A stretch of DNA of 64,000 nt from Pegoplata infirma (GCA_963921195.1 OY992538.1:89217904-89281903), one strand, 5' to 3'; counted from the stretch's first letter, positions 31,396 to 44,095 are shown. Notes: a model not told the origin generated them from the sequence alone. A program made the numbers and translations.

Positions 31396-32778
31396 GTTTT
31401 CTTTCAAATAAAAAAAAAGAACTAAAAAATATTGTGTGTTTATTTTTTTATAGCTGTTTAAAAAATCACATGAAGGCTGTTTTTTTTTTCTTTAAGCCTC
31501 AATCATTACAATTATTCTCCCTGCTGTGAAATTCACAGATTCCTTTAAATCTAAAATATTTTTCGAATCCTAAAATATTTTTTGAAATTTACACAATTTT
31601 TCATAATATGAAAAAGAATTTAACATATCGCTCATTTGCTGGAAGGTCGATATAACTCAAAAAATGTTATATTATAGAAAACGAGTCTAAAGTTAAGCTA
31701 ATTTTCCATCACATACAGTATTTAAATCGATATAAATCAATGGAATTAACATTTTATCGACAGACCTAAATCGAATAGAAGCTATTAAATGAAATAAGTT
31801 GATTTTATAAGGTTTTTTTTTTCATTTTATATGGTGTTTACGGTGCGTATTATTAATATTATTACCTACACTATTAATATTAATAATACGCACCCGAATA
31901 TTGTAATAACACTAGTTTACAAATTAAAAAAAATATGTATCGATCCCCGACATTTTGCATTTATTTTCCATGTACAATCTTACGCTGAATCCGAAAATCT
32001 CCTTGAAAATTTTAAAAGTAGAACAGTTTTCGAGATATTACCAACTTTATAAATTTTCATCTTTTTTAAAAAAATGGTTTTATTTAAATTAAAATATCTC
32101 CAATGCAAATGCATGGATTTCATTGTTTTTGGTTTTAAATTAAATGTAATTTAACGATCTCTCAACCGTACATACAACATGTATCAATCTGATTATCGCC
32201 ATAGAAGATATTAATCGATAAATCGACAATTTTGCTTCAATTTTACCGAAATTCGGGGAAAAAATGTAAGTTCATTTGAAAATTTTAGACAGAGAAAAAA
32301 AATTTTAATTCATTTCTCTCTTTACAGATGAAGTCTGATCTATTAAGAATAAAAGGTATTTAAAAAAAAAAATCGTTAAAAATTTAAAAGTTGCGTGCAT
32401 ATGAGTAAAAATTCTGAATTCAGTTTTTATACATTTACAGTTATATTTGTGTGTTTTTACAGTTACATATATTTGTGTGTTTTTCGGCACACCCAAAAAT
32501 AAACAAATACAACTGTTTGTGTATAAAACTGAATTTGTGCATTTTTGTTCAAATGTATGTAATTTCTACAATTTTTGACGGATTTTATTAAACAAAAAAA
32601 CTGTTATTTTCTTCGTAATAAATTTGACTTGAACTTTACATTCAGAAATCAAATTTATATAATTTTTAACTAACAACGGAAGTATCTCAACCTTTTTGAA
32701 CCGATTTGCAGGAAACTTAAAATATATATAAAAGAACCAATTTTAAGGTTGAGGTGTTTCGCCTTATACGCCATATCG
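31396..32778. other. Unassigned AT-rich DNA with one 20-bp hairpin
   Basis: GGTGCGTATTATTAATATTA at 31842-31861 is inverted exactly at 31875-31894 with a 13-base loop. Otherwise there is no bounded repeat or gene. Confidence 0.5.
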
Positions 32779-33677
32779 CACAGTGGATCGAAAATCGAAA
32801 GTCCCGGTCAAAGGGTAAAACTAATCATCCAAACTCATTGAAATTTGTGTCCTATATGGATTTTGGCTAGCTGAATTCATGTGTGCTCTCAAACTTTTAA
32901 AATCTGTAATATTTTACGAGATATTTTGGTCCAAATTTTTTTATTTTTGGATTTTTTCAGTTTTTATATAATTTTTTATAGAAGATGTGTAATTTATTGT
33001 TATTTTTTTACGCTAATATGATAATAGGGAATTGTTTTAAAACATAGCATGCTTGGTTTGCAAAAAAATTGCGCGGAAAGCTAAATTCACAAAACGTGAC
33101 ATAACGCGAAAAATAGAAATGAAAAGTTATAAAGCTTTATATAAATTATAAATATCATCTGTCCTTATAATTTGACTAACACTATTTTCAAATTCGGCAA
33201 TTAATACACTGAAAAAAATTACTCTGAAATTTTAACCGTCAAATATTTCGGCGGGGTTCAAGAAAATGGATATAAAACCGATATGGAAATTAAAGAAGAC
33301 GTAAACACCTTTAGTTTTCTGTGCATAGTTTTTTTAAAGAACTTGGGCAATTTTTTTTATTCTAACCTAAAATTTTTGTTTTTTTCAGTGTGGAGTTTTT
33401 TTTACATATTTGGACCGATTTTATTTTTTTGGTAGTTTAACTTTTGGATTTGAAGCTGAATTAAAGAAAAATTATAATGGTATGCCTTTAATGAACGCGA
33501 ATGTTGCAAAATTGCAAAAATAAAAAATCGCCATTTTTGATTTTTTTGAAAATTTTTTTTTTTTGTTTTCGTCAAATTCGGAGTCATAGCCCCCTAAAAC
33601 ATATAAAAATACTTTTTTCATTAATAAAAACAGCGAAAAAATAATGACCGGGTGTTTCTTCTACACGATCCACTGTG
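32779..33677. mobile_element. TIR element CACAGTGGATCG, 5-bp flank TATCG
   Basis: CACAGTGGATCG at the left and CGATCCACTGTG at the right, flanked by TATCG at 32774-32778 and 33678-33682. 899 bp, non-coding. The superfamily is not clear. Similar starts (CACAGTGGAGCG) occur at 44419 and near 49403. Confidence 0.65.
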
Positions 33678-33682
33678 TATCG

Positions 33683-33980
33683 GGTCACAAATAGTTTTTT
33701 TGGGAATTTTTAGCCATTTCTTTCTAAAAAAACTATATGATGTTTTCATATGAGAAGAAAGTTTTCTTTAATGCCTATCCAACGGTGGCATAACATTGTA
33801 AAAATTCGGTTGCGCTAAATATTTTTTTTCATCAATATGTGTTAATTTTGGGGGATATTTATGTGAAGACATAGACCTACAATATCCATATGAATACGAA
33901 AGAATCTTTCGTATTCAAAAAATTTATGAAATCAGTTCTTCCATTGCAAATACATATCACTAATTTTATTTAAAAAAAAA
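33683..33980. other. Unassigned DNA with short hairpin
   Basis: GAATACGAAAG ... CTTTCGTATTC at 33892-33916 is a small perfect hairpin. Otherwise nothing recognised. Confidence 0.4.
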
Positions 33981-34256
33981 AAACTGATGTTAGTACATTT
34001 GCTTATATTAATGAAACATTTCATTAATACTATGAAACATTTTCATAAATAGTATAATGAAACTTGTCATTAAAGTAAATGTTTCATAAATATTATGAAA
34101 TGTTTTATAATAACTATGAAACATTTCATAGAAATAATAATTATTTTTTTAATTATTTCATTATATATATGGAATTTTTTCATAGTACACAATGAAAGGT
34201 TTTCATAAATGTTAAGAAAAATTTCATAGTATTTATGAAAGGTTTCATAAATACTA

Positions 34257-34653
34257 CACTCAAAAAATTATGTAGGTAAATTCCAGTGAATATTCACTAA
34301 AAACAAATGAAATTTTATTTAAAAACCATTCCACTGTTTTTTTCATTTAAAATAAAAACACATTACAGTCAATTTTAAATGTTAATTTAATGACTAACCA
34401 AAACATTAAAAAACTACTGAATATTCACTTATTTTGTATCGAAAAACAGTAAAACTATAGAAGAAATTTTTTACTATTGAAAATAAATGTAACAGAAAAT
34501 TCGTTTTTAAGACAGTAAATTATATTTTTTAAACTACAGAAATAGTAAAAAAATTAATTCCTTTATAAAATAAGTGATTTTTCTTTTAAAATAACTTTAC
34601 TGATTAAATTTTAAAATAACCTACAAACAGTTAATGACATAATTTTCTTAGTG
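34257..34653. mobile_element. MITE, TIR CACTCAAAAAATTATG, TA target
   Basis: Ends CACTCAAAAAATTATG and CATAATTTTCTTAGTG, with TA at 34255-34256 and 34654-34655. 397 bp with AGTGAATATTCACT-type words. Confidence 0.85.
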
Positions 34654-34741
34654 TATGATTTATTTCCATAAATGTGATGAAATTTAAAAAAAAAAATTAA
34701 ATCTACGAAATGTTTCATGAAACTTTTCATAAATATAATGA

Positions 34742-35452
34742 CGAAGGAAGGGTGTCTTCTTCTGAAAGCTGTCGACATCTCCACTTAGCCTGTGTTGTCA
34801 ATTAATTTTTTTCAGATTTTCTCATTGTACAACAAAAATAATTATTTCTCAGAAATAATTAATATGGACTCAAACCGAAATAAATAAAAACTTCAGTTAT
34901 AAAATATAAAGTCCAACAATATATAAAAAACAGAATTAAAACTCAACTCATAAGGTACAATGCAATTTAGTAATATTTCTAAGAGCTAGAAATACGAAAT
35001 ATAAATTCAAACCTAACGGACATTTTTCAAGACTTGAAAAGTCCTACTAAGGGTTGCAACTCTGAGAAAATCTACTACAGTGTAAGAAATTACAACTGTG
35101 TTGGAAAAAGTTAAAAATAGATTCATTAAGTTCGTGCTAAACGTAACATATGGGTAATGAAATGTGATATAATTCCCGTTCGCTTTTTCACCTCAATGTA
35201 CGTTTAAATAGCTGATCTTAATCTTACACACCTACAGTGACAATCGAAGAGTGCTGACGAAGGAAGGGTGGCTTCTTCCGAAAGCTGTCGACATCTCCAC
35301 TTAGCCTGTGTTGTCAATTAATTTTTTTCAGATTTTCTCATTGTACAACAAAAATAATTATTTCTCAGAAATAATTAATATGGACTCAAACCGAAATAAA
35401 TAAAAACTTCAGTTATAAAATATAAAGTCCAACAATATATAAAAAACAGAAT
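34742..35452. mobile_element. TRIM-like insertion: 198-bp direct repeats around 320 bp
   Basis: The sequence from ACGAAGGAAGGGTG to ACAGAAT at 34741-34936 is repeated almost unchanged at 35258-35452, period 517. TATAATGA at 34734-34741 and 35453-35460 flanks the unit and joins to one copy in the host repeat. Each repeat has AATAAA and a GACGA...GAAAG motif. It fits a miniature LTR element or a Penelope/retrozyme-like dimer. Termini are not TG...CA. Confidence 0.6.
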
Positions 35453-35535
35453 TATAATGAACTATTTCATAAAAACCGACCCTATGAGCATTTATGAAGC
35501 CGCTTTATTGTATTTATGAAACTGTTACATTGGAC

Positions 35536-35818
35536 GAACTGAGCAGACAGATGGGAATCATTGATAAACAAGGAGAGGACTTTCACGCAAATTAATATTT
35601 TTTCCCGTTCCCAGCATAAACCAAATATCTTTGCAATTCAAAGAATTTGATTAAAAACGGCATCGATTCGTAAGTGCATATTTTTGCATATTTTGCTGCT
35701 AATCTACATTTTTTAATATTATGCTAGTATTCTGCTAAAAATGCATATTTTTAAGGAATATTTTGTATAAAATTTTAGTTTTAGCTTGCATGTTTTTAAT
35801 TTTTTATAAGCTTTTTTG
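35536..35818. other. Unassigned AT-rich DNA
   Basis: Nothing recognised. Confidence 0.4.
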
Positions 35819-35820
35819 TA

Positions 35821-37610
35821 CACTCAAAAAAAAAAAGTTTGGACATAAAATCCCCGTGATTTTACGGGGCAGTTACAATTTTTTTTGTAAAATATTAACT
35901 TCGAGGTGAAATTTTTTTTTTGTAAATTTACAAAAAAATTTGGTAAATTTACAAAACAAAATTGTAAACTTACAGAAAAATGTTGTTATTTTACAACGAA
36001 AAAATTGAAAATGAAAAAAAAAAATTGTAGATTAACAAATTATTTGGTTAAACTACTGTTTTTACCGCAAAAAAATATTGAAAAACACTTAAGTATATTT
36101 ACAATAAAAATTGTAAATTTGCAAAAAAAAAATTTACAAAACAAATTGTAAACTTACAAAAAAAGTTGTAAATTTACAAATTGCTACTGTTTTTTATGAA
36201 AAAAAAACTTGTATATTTACAATAAAAAGTGGTAAATTTACAATTTTTATTGTAAATATACCATTTTTCTTATTTTTTCCCGTAAAAACAGTAGTTTAAC
36301 CAAATAATTTGTAAATTTACAATATTGTTTTTGTATTTTCTACTTCATTTTTGTAAAATTACAACTTTTTTCGTAAGTATACAATTTTGTATTTTAAATT
36401 TTCATATTTGTTTTGTTAATTTACAAAAAAAATTGTTTTATTTACATATTTGTTTTGTAAATTTAAAGGTTTTTTCCATTGGTGCATCTTATTTTTCCTT
36501 CTTCGGCAGCTGGAGTAGCACTTCAACAACCTGAAATGATTTTTTTTTTTAACTTGAACATTTTTAACAAACTTTTTAAAGTGTAACACTGCACTTTTTT
36601 ATTTTTTTTTTCGACATTTCGTTTTTCTTAAGTAGAACATATGAGAATTGCGAAGGTGGCTACACAAGAAATTTCTTATAATTTTTTTAAAAATAAGTCA
36701 AAAAATAACATTTTTTTTTGAATTTTTAATTACTTTCACAAGTATTTTTAAAAAATCGGAAAATTTTTTTTTGGATATTGTAGATTGGATGTCTAAGTAC
36801 CTGTTAAAATAAGAAAAATTAAATTTTTCATAATTGGCAGCTTTTTATTGACATTTTAGGTGCCAAATTAAAAAAAAAATATGGTAAAATTACAAAAAAA
36901 AATGGTAAAAATACAAAAAAAAAAAACTATAACAATTATATAGTAGAAACACATAAAAATTGTGGTATTTTACTTAACGCAAATTACCAAAAAATGGTGT
37001 AAAAATTAAATTTTTTTGCTAAAGCTTACAATTAGTTGAACAATTTTTGTGTCCGGAACTAAAAAAAATTTCCCAACTTATTTTTAATTAAATTTTTTAC
37101 TCCAAAACTCAAAAAATCTGAACTTAGAAAATTTTTGCGTGTCGTATTGTTGAATAATTAATTTTTTTTTTTTGTAAAACAACATTAATTCTAGTAATAA
37201 AATAAGTTTTGAAAAATTACATTGGAATTTTGTACTTTTCAATACATACATTTCAAACTGAAAACCTTGTAAATAATCTTAAAAAAATTTTTGTAATAAA
37301 ACATTTTTTTTTGGTAGAAGGACTAAATAACATCAAGTAAAATTTTGTTGTACAATTACAGTTTTCTTGTGTAAAAAAACTAAACACCTTGTAATATTTT
37401 ATTAATTTGTAAAATAATTCCCTTTTTTGTAAATTTACCTAAAAAATTTGTAAAATAAATTTACCAACATATAATAGTAAAATTACAAAGCAAACTGTAG
37501 TTTTCGTTTTATTAAATATACAATAATTTTTGTAAAAAGACAAAAATATTAAAAAAATAGAATTACAAGACCTTTTACTTGTAATTTTACAAACTTTTTT
37601 TTTTTGAGTG
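35821..37610. mobile_element. Large MITE, TIR CACTCAAAAAAAA, TTGTAAATTTACAA words
   Basis: Ends CACTCAAAAAAAAAAA and TTTTTTTTTTTGAGTG with TA at both sides (35819-35820, 37611-37612). The subterminal 600 bp on each side are made of TTTGTAAATTTACAA and related words, broken by a less repetitive core at about 36480-37200. Short ORFs encode only K/F/L-rich repeats. Confidence 0.85.
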
Positions 37611-37612
37611 TA

Positions 37613-39049
37613 AGCATCATTAATTTGCCGGTTGGGCAGGCCTCATAATTTTTTTCGATGTCAAATACTTGTCTGACCGAAATGAGTTGTTATATTCGAA
37701 TAGAGTATTATTCTAGCTCGAGGCCCAAAACTATTTCTATTTATGATATTGTCATAAAAGAGTGTTTTTATTTTATTGCTTTAAAAAAGTTACTCATCTC
37801 ATAGTATATCTATACCGATCAGTTTCACCCCCACTAAGGGATCTTCAGCAGATTTTTGGAAAACAGATTTTGGTCCTTCATATTAGTATTTCTCATTTAA
37901 CTTGTAAAATATATGAAATATTACGTCTGGTTTGATGTTTGATTGACCAACTATGATTCTCTAAAATCTTCAAAAAAATTAAAACTCGAGGTAAGATTTC
38001 AAACCCTTTGGGGGTTTTGGACTACTATTGGTATACTTCTATTTATTTTGGTCCTATCCAAGATACAAAATCGTGTTACACAGTTTAATATACCTACTCC
38101 TTTTTAAGGGTATACAAATAATGTTTTTTTCAAAATTCATAAACACTTACATAGTTATATTTTTTTTTTTCAGTAACACATTTGGGCATATGGAAAAAAT
38201 ACATACCTGAAATGAAAAGATAGAGAAAAAAATTAGTTATAGAAAATGTGTTATGGAAAGAAAAATAGTATTTGATAATTTTTTTAAAATTAACTCTTGA
38301 ACACTTAAAAAAATAAAATAATAGTACTAAAAAAAAATAAAACTTACAGACCTATGAGAATTTCTTAAATAAATTTACCGGAATTTGATTTAAATCTATA
38401 TTGTGTTACATTTCTTAAAAATCAATTTAACAGTCCCCCAATTTCTGCAGGTTCCGGTAAAAATCTCTTTAAGATGTCAGCTTTTATACTGAAATTTTTG
38501 TGCAACATCTAATAGACCCTTATTTTATACACCCCTGTGAAAAAATACATTCTCTAATTTTATAGACACACACGTATTGAATTACGTAAAATGCCTTTAA
38601 AGAAAAGTTTTATTTTAAATTTATGTTAATAATAATACAAATCTTTAGCATTCTTCATACTGTTTCTCTATCCCATTTCAATTGCTTCCTTTTGATTTGT
38701 ATTCATCTTATTTTTATTTTTCTAAATAAAGTTAGATATTCCAGCAACACATCAGTTTTTCCATATAACCTACTTCTTGACTTATTGATGTATGCGTGTT
38801 TTACTAACTGTCTGTTTGTCTAGCTGCCTGTGTAAGTGTCATAAACACTATCATATAAGGCATTTCACATTTAATGTTCCCAGAAAAAATGGAAGAAGAT
38901 TGATTGAAATTCGAAAAATACAAATTGAATTGAAGTGTATATTTTAAACTGTGAAACTGATTTTCAAAAAAAAACTATTGAAACTCATAAAAGAAAATTT
39001 GTAATCAAAAAAAAGAATACTTGAAATGTTTAAAAAACATTTTTTACAG
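37613..39049. other. Mostly unassigned DNA
   Basis: No gene is seen. At 37820-37850 the minus strand carries CTGAAGATCCC...GGGGTGAAAC, a hammerhead-like remnant. The rest is simple AT-rich sequence. Confidence 0.4.
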
Positions 39050-39101
39050 AAAATTTTTGAGATTCTTTAAAGTTTTTTCTTCATCAGATTCTAAAAACAT
39101 A

Positions 39102-40467
39102 CACCCAAAAAAAACCTTTTCAAATTACTAGAAAAAGTCTCGTAACCTCATTTTACCAATATTCGACAGTTAAATTAACGAAATATCCTTGTAAGTTTTA
39201 TTTCGTCAAAAAAGTAGTAAATTTCTAAGTTTATTAGTAAAAATCTTGTAAGATTACGAAAAAGCTCAACATTTTTACTAGGAATTCCTGTAAAATAGAA
39301 CGTAGGAAAAAATCAAGTAAAGTTACGAAACCTCCTTGTAAGTTTTATCTCGTTAAAAAAATTGTAAATTTACAATTTTATTGGTAAAAAGCTTGTAAAA
39401 TTTCAAAATTATTGGTAAAAAGCTTATAAAATAACACGGAATTCTTGTCAAATAGGAGGTTTTCTACCTCCTCCAAGTAGAAAAGTTAAATTCGACTTTG
39501 CCGAATCTATGAATACCCTCCACAATGCATTTTTACATTTTTTAACGTGAAAAAATCCACAATTTTAATTGGAAATATTTTATTTTGAGTAAAAAACTCT
39601 TTTTTTGTCATTTAAAAAAAAAAGAAATTACTAATTTTATTTTTTGAGTGTAAAATTTTTTTCGAGTGTAATGTTTTTTTACTTTAAAAATATTTATGAG
39701 TGAAATCACGTACGTGTGCACACAAAATATTGTAATTTTTGTAAAAAAAAAACAATTTTTTTTTTTTGAGTGTAAAATTTTTTTCGAGTGTAATTTTTAA
39801 GTTACCAATGCTTTTTAAACTAAACAAGTTTAAAAAGCATTGCTTTAAAACTAAACAAGTTTGAAAAGCATTGTTAAGTTACCACCAATGCCTTTAAAAC
39901 TTGTTTAAACACGTGGCATTTAAGATGAAACTAATCTGAAATTCAGGGTTTTGCTTATAACTTTTGAACCACCGGACCGATTGAGCTGAAATTTAATACC
40001 AAACAGACCTAGGGAACGGCAAAGATATATGTCAAGCTTCAGCAGTCTTATTATTGTCTTTCGAAAGTTATCGTGTTTTTTATCTCGAAAATTCGGAAAA
40101 CACCCTTGCCGAAATTTACTCTTTTGCTCATACCTTTTGAACCACTTGACCGATTTGGCTGGATTGCAATACCAACCTGACCAGGTAAATGACCAACATA
40201 CATGCCAAACTTCAGTAGCCTCTATAAAGTCTTTCAAAAGTTAGCGTGTTTTCTACGGACGGAGAGACAGACGGACGGACGGACATCGCTCGATCGACTT
40301 AAAATCGATCGAGGATCATGAATATATATACTTTATGCGGCCCTAGACCAATATTTTGATGTGTTACAAACGGAATGACATACTTATATATACCCTCTAT
40401 CACTAGAGTGTAGGGTATAAAAAGTTACAAACTTTTCTTGAAATTTGACAAGGGTTTTTTTTGAGTG
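39102..40467. mobile_element. MITE, TIR CACCCAAAAAAAACC, TA target, with nested mini-me
   Basis: Left CACCCAAAAAAAACCTTTTC, right GGGTTTTTTTTGAGTG, TA at 39100-39101 and 40468-40469. Its own sequence is GTAAATTTCTAAG/ACTAGAAAAAGTC words. Most of the length is a mini-me copy at 39474-40423. A relative begins at about 63140. Confidence 0.8.
39474..40423 (+). mobile_element. DINE-1/mini-me-like repeat (type B)
   Basis: It opens with CAAGTAGAAAAGTTAAATTC and TTTGCCGAAT...ACCCTCCAC and has a (GACG)n tract at 40258-40285 and TATATATACTTTATG. It ends in the hairpin ACCCTCTATCACTAGAGTG TAGGGTATA. Confidence 0.75.
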
Positions 40468-42483
40468 TAGAAAATGTATTTCCTAAGACATTTTTCCACA
40501 GAAAAGGTTCAACTTCTGAAAATTGTTTGGAACATTTTTCCTAGCAATAGCCATATACTCAGGTGCCGAACTATTTTCAAATACAAAAAAAAAAAACATT
40601 TTTTCTATAAAAAAAATTCTCAGATTCAGGGGCATCTCTCCTATAGAAATTGCTCAGCTTCAAAGACAATTTTTTTCGCAAAAAAACTTAGCTTCTCAGA
40701 TATTTATCCAATAGAAAAATTCTCAGATTCTGAGACATAGAAAAAATCTCAGATTTTGAAACATTTTTCCTATAGAAAAAGTTTTAGATTTTGAGATATT
40801 TTCCTATAGAAAAAGTATCAGATTCTGAGATATTTTTCCTATAGAAAAAGTATTGGATTCTGGGACGTTTTTCTATAGAAAAAGTCTCGGATTCTGATAT
40901 ATTTTTCTATAGAAAAAGTCTAAGATTCGAAGAAATTTTTCCTACAGAAAAAGTCTAAGATTCTGAGACTTTTTCTATAGAAAAAATGTCTCAGAATATG
41001 AGATTTTTTCTTTAGAAAAAGTCTTAGATTCTGAGACATTTTTCTTAGAAAAAAAGTCTTAGATTCTGACACATTTTTCCTATCGAAAAATTCTTAGATT
41101 CTGACACATTTTTTCTATAGAAAAAGTCTCAGATTCTGAGACATTTTTCCTATTGAAAAAGTCTCAGATTCTGAGTCATTTTTCCTATCGAAAAAGTCTC
41201 AGATTCTGAGACATTTTTCCTATTGAAAAAATCTCAGATTCTGAGACATTTTTCCTATTGAAAAAATCTCAGATTCTGAGACATTTTTCCTATTGAAAAA
41301 ATCTCAGATTCTGAGACATTTTTCTTATCGAAAAAATCTCAGATTCTGAGACAATTTTCCTATTGAAAAAGTCTCAGATTCCGAGACATTTTTCCTATAG
41401 AAAAAGTCTAAGATTCTGATTTTAGATTTTTCCTATTAAAATGTTCTCAGATTCTGAGACCTTTTTCCTAGAGAAAAGTCTGAGATTCTGAGAGATTTTG
41501 CCTATAGCAAAAGTGTCAGATTCTGAGGCATTTTTCCTGTGGAAAAAGTATCAGATTCTGAAACATCTTTCCTATAGAAAAAGTCTCAGATTCTGAGACA
41601 TTTTTGCTATAGAAAAAGTCTCAGAGTTTAAGACATTTTTCCCTTAGAAAAAGTCTTAGATTCTGAAACATTTTTCCAATAGAAAAAGTCACAGATTCTG
41701 AGGCATTTTTCCTGTAGAATAAGCCTCACATTCTGAGACATCTTTCCTACAGAAAAAATCTCAGATTCTGAGACATTTTTCCTATAGAAAAGGTCTCAGA
41801 TTCTGAGACATTTTTCCTATAGAAAAATCTCTTATTCTGAGATATATTTCCTATAGATATATTTCCTATAGTCTCAGATTCTGAGACATTTTTCCTATAG
41901 AAAAATCTCTTATTCTGAGATATATTTCCTATAGAAAAAGTTTCAGATTCTGAGATATTTTTCCTATAGAAAAAGTCTCGGATTCTGAGACATTTTTCTA
42001 TAGAAAAAGTCTAAGATTCGAAGAAGTTTTTCCTACAGAAAAAGTCTCAGATTCTGAGACAGTTTTCCTTTAGAAAAAATCTCAGATTCTGAGACATTTT
42101 TTCTATAGAAAAAGTCTTAGATTCTGAGACATTTTTCCTATAAAAAATTCTCAGATTCTGAGACATTTTTCTTAGAGAAAAAGTCTTAGATTCTGACACA
42201 TTTTTCCTATAGAAAAAGTCTTAGATTCTGACACATTTTTCCAATAGAAAAAGTCTCAGATTCTGAAACATTTTTCCTATAGAAAAATTTCAGATTCTGA
42301 AACATTCTTCCTATAGAAAAAATCTTAGACTCTGAGACATTTTCCTATAGAAAAAATCACAGACTCTAAGATATTTTTCCTATAGAAAAATTCTCAGATT
42401 CTAAGACTTTTTTATTTTTTATGAAATTCTTTTTGTGGTCAAAGCTATTTAATTTTTTTTTATAATAAAATTTTCTTCAATAA

Positions 42484-43449
42484 CACAGTGCAACAGCCCA
42501 ATTAGGGCCTCAACCAAACCAAGATCGTTTGAAAGTACTTATGTGTATTAGCAAATACCCCAAAGGGTTTAGCACTGTAACGTCTCAAATTTTTTTTTAT
42601 AGCCCACTGAATTTTTTAGTTTTTTTTTAAAGGCGTTGGAAAAAAGTCAAAAAAAAATGATGTTCATGTTCTTTTGAGCTTGAAATAGTGTTTAGATGTC
42701 TTCAATAGAATTTTATGGGGAACTTTTTTCTAGAGTACGCTAATCCTTTATCTCCCGTTTTAATGGGTCATTTAAGTACTTTTTTTAAGAAATGACTCAA
42801 AAGTATACTAAGACTTGCGTTTAGAGGATTAAAATGTTCTACGAATATGTTCAACATCAAATTTCACTTGGGGTTTCCGAAGGCAGAAAGTTCGACCGGT
42901 ATAAAATAAATACATGAAAAAGGTTAATTGCAAATTATCATTAACTTTTTATATTTTTTCCTATATTTGTTAGTTACAATTGTATACGGTTTCTGGCAAA
43001 ATATAAAAAAATTAGTGACACTTTACAATTTATATTTTTTCTGCATTTTCCTTATACCAGTCGAACTTTCTGCTGAACATATTCGTAGAACATTTTAACC
43101 CTTTAAACGCAAGTCTTAGTATACTTTTGAGCCATTTCTTAAAAAACTACTTAAATGACCAATAAATACGGCAGATAGAGGGTTCATATATTCTAGAAAA
43201 AAATTCCCCATCAAATTCTATTGAAGACATCCGAACACTATTTTAAGCTCAAAAGAACAGTTACATGATTTTTTTCGACTTTTTTCAAACGCCTTTTAAA
43301 AAAATTGAAAAATTCAGTGGGCTATAAAAAAAATTTGAGACGTTACAGAGCAAAACCCATTGGGGGTTTTGCTACTACACACAAGTACTTTCAAACTGTT
43401 TTGGTTTGGCTGAGGCCCTAAGAAATGACACTTCAATTGTGTCACAGTG
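42484..43449. mobile_element. Fold-back element with about 400-bp arms
   Basis: The left arm, 42484 to about 42900 (GGGCCTCAACCAAACC, GAAAGTACTTATGTGT, ATAGCCCACTGAATTTTT), is matched inverted at about 43070-43449. The ends are CACAGTG-like with TAA at both flanks. The centre is AT-rich and non-coding. A relative of the end, CAGTGCAACAACC, is at 56157. Confidence 0.8.
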
Positions 43450-43488
43450 TAATCGGTAATACATTGTGGAAATGGTGTGGAGTCCTTA

Positions 43489-44093
43489 CACTAAAAAAAA
43501 AAAAACTGTAAAGTTAGCAAAAAATTTAGTTAATATTAACTAAAAAAACACCTGATTTTGAACCTACTAAATTTCTAGTTAATTTAACAAAAAATATTTA
43601 GTTAACTTTTCGTAGAATGAATGTAGCAAAAAAACCGAAATTTTAACTACAAATTCAGCTGAAAATTTCGTAACATTTTTTATTAGTTGAATTCAGCTAA
43701 ACTTTTTTTAAAAAATTTTAAGTTTGTTCAATATTGGTTTAAGACACTAACACTTCACTTATTTTTTCTTATTTTTTTCACAGCATTAAGTTCAGCTTAA
43801 GTAGGACTTATGAGATTTGCATAGGAGGCTACACAAGAAATGTTTAAAATTTTTCACTTGACAAAAATGTTACAAAAAATCAGCAAATTAATTAGTAAAA
43901 ATTCGTAAACTCAGTTTTAAAGTCAACAAAAAAAATTAATTCAAAATTTGTACAAAATTAGTATTTTTGTAAATAGAACTTAACTAAAAAAAGTAGTTAA
44001 AACGCTGATTTTAACTAAAAATTTGCTAAAAAGCCAGTAAACTCGAGTTAACAAAAATAAATTTGTTAACTTTACAGTTTTATTTTTTGAGTG
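43489..44093. mobile_element. MITE, TIR CACTAAAAAAAA...ACTGTAAAGTTAGC, TA target
   Basis: Ends CACTAAAAAAAAAAAAACTG and CAGTTTTATTTTTTGAGTG, TA at 43487-43488 and 44094-44095. Words GTTAACTAAA/TTTAGTTAAC. Related to the 16452 family. Confidence 0.88.
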
Positions 44094-44095
44094 TA

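Larger units (their letters stand above)
33981..35535. mobile_element. Repeat built of ATGAAACATTTCAT words, doubly interrupted
   Basis: Variants of ATGAAACATTTCAT and TTTCATAAATA fill 33990-34256 and resume at 34654-34733 and 35453-35530. The outer ends are not defined. A MITE (34257) and a direct-repeat insertion (34742) lie inside. Confidence 0.6.
39050..42415. repeat. 35-bp minisatellite, split near its left end by a MITE
   Basis: From about 40470 to 42415 a 35-bp unit, AGATTCTGAGACATTTTTCC then TATAGAAAAAGTCTC, recurs some 50 times with substitutions and small indels. The unit consists of two near-palindromes, GTCTCAGATTCTGAGAC and TTTTTCCTATAGAAAAA. Scraps flank 39102 and occur at 16.4, 17.4 and 29.1 kb. 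Confidence 0.92.

Noticed and set aside
40470..42415. Possible CRISPR-like array
   Set aside because: The repeats are directly tandem, 35 bp, variable and without unique spacers. It is a minisatellite in a eukaryotic genome.
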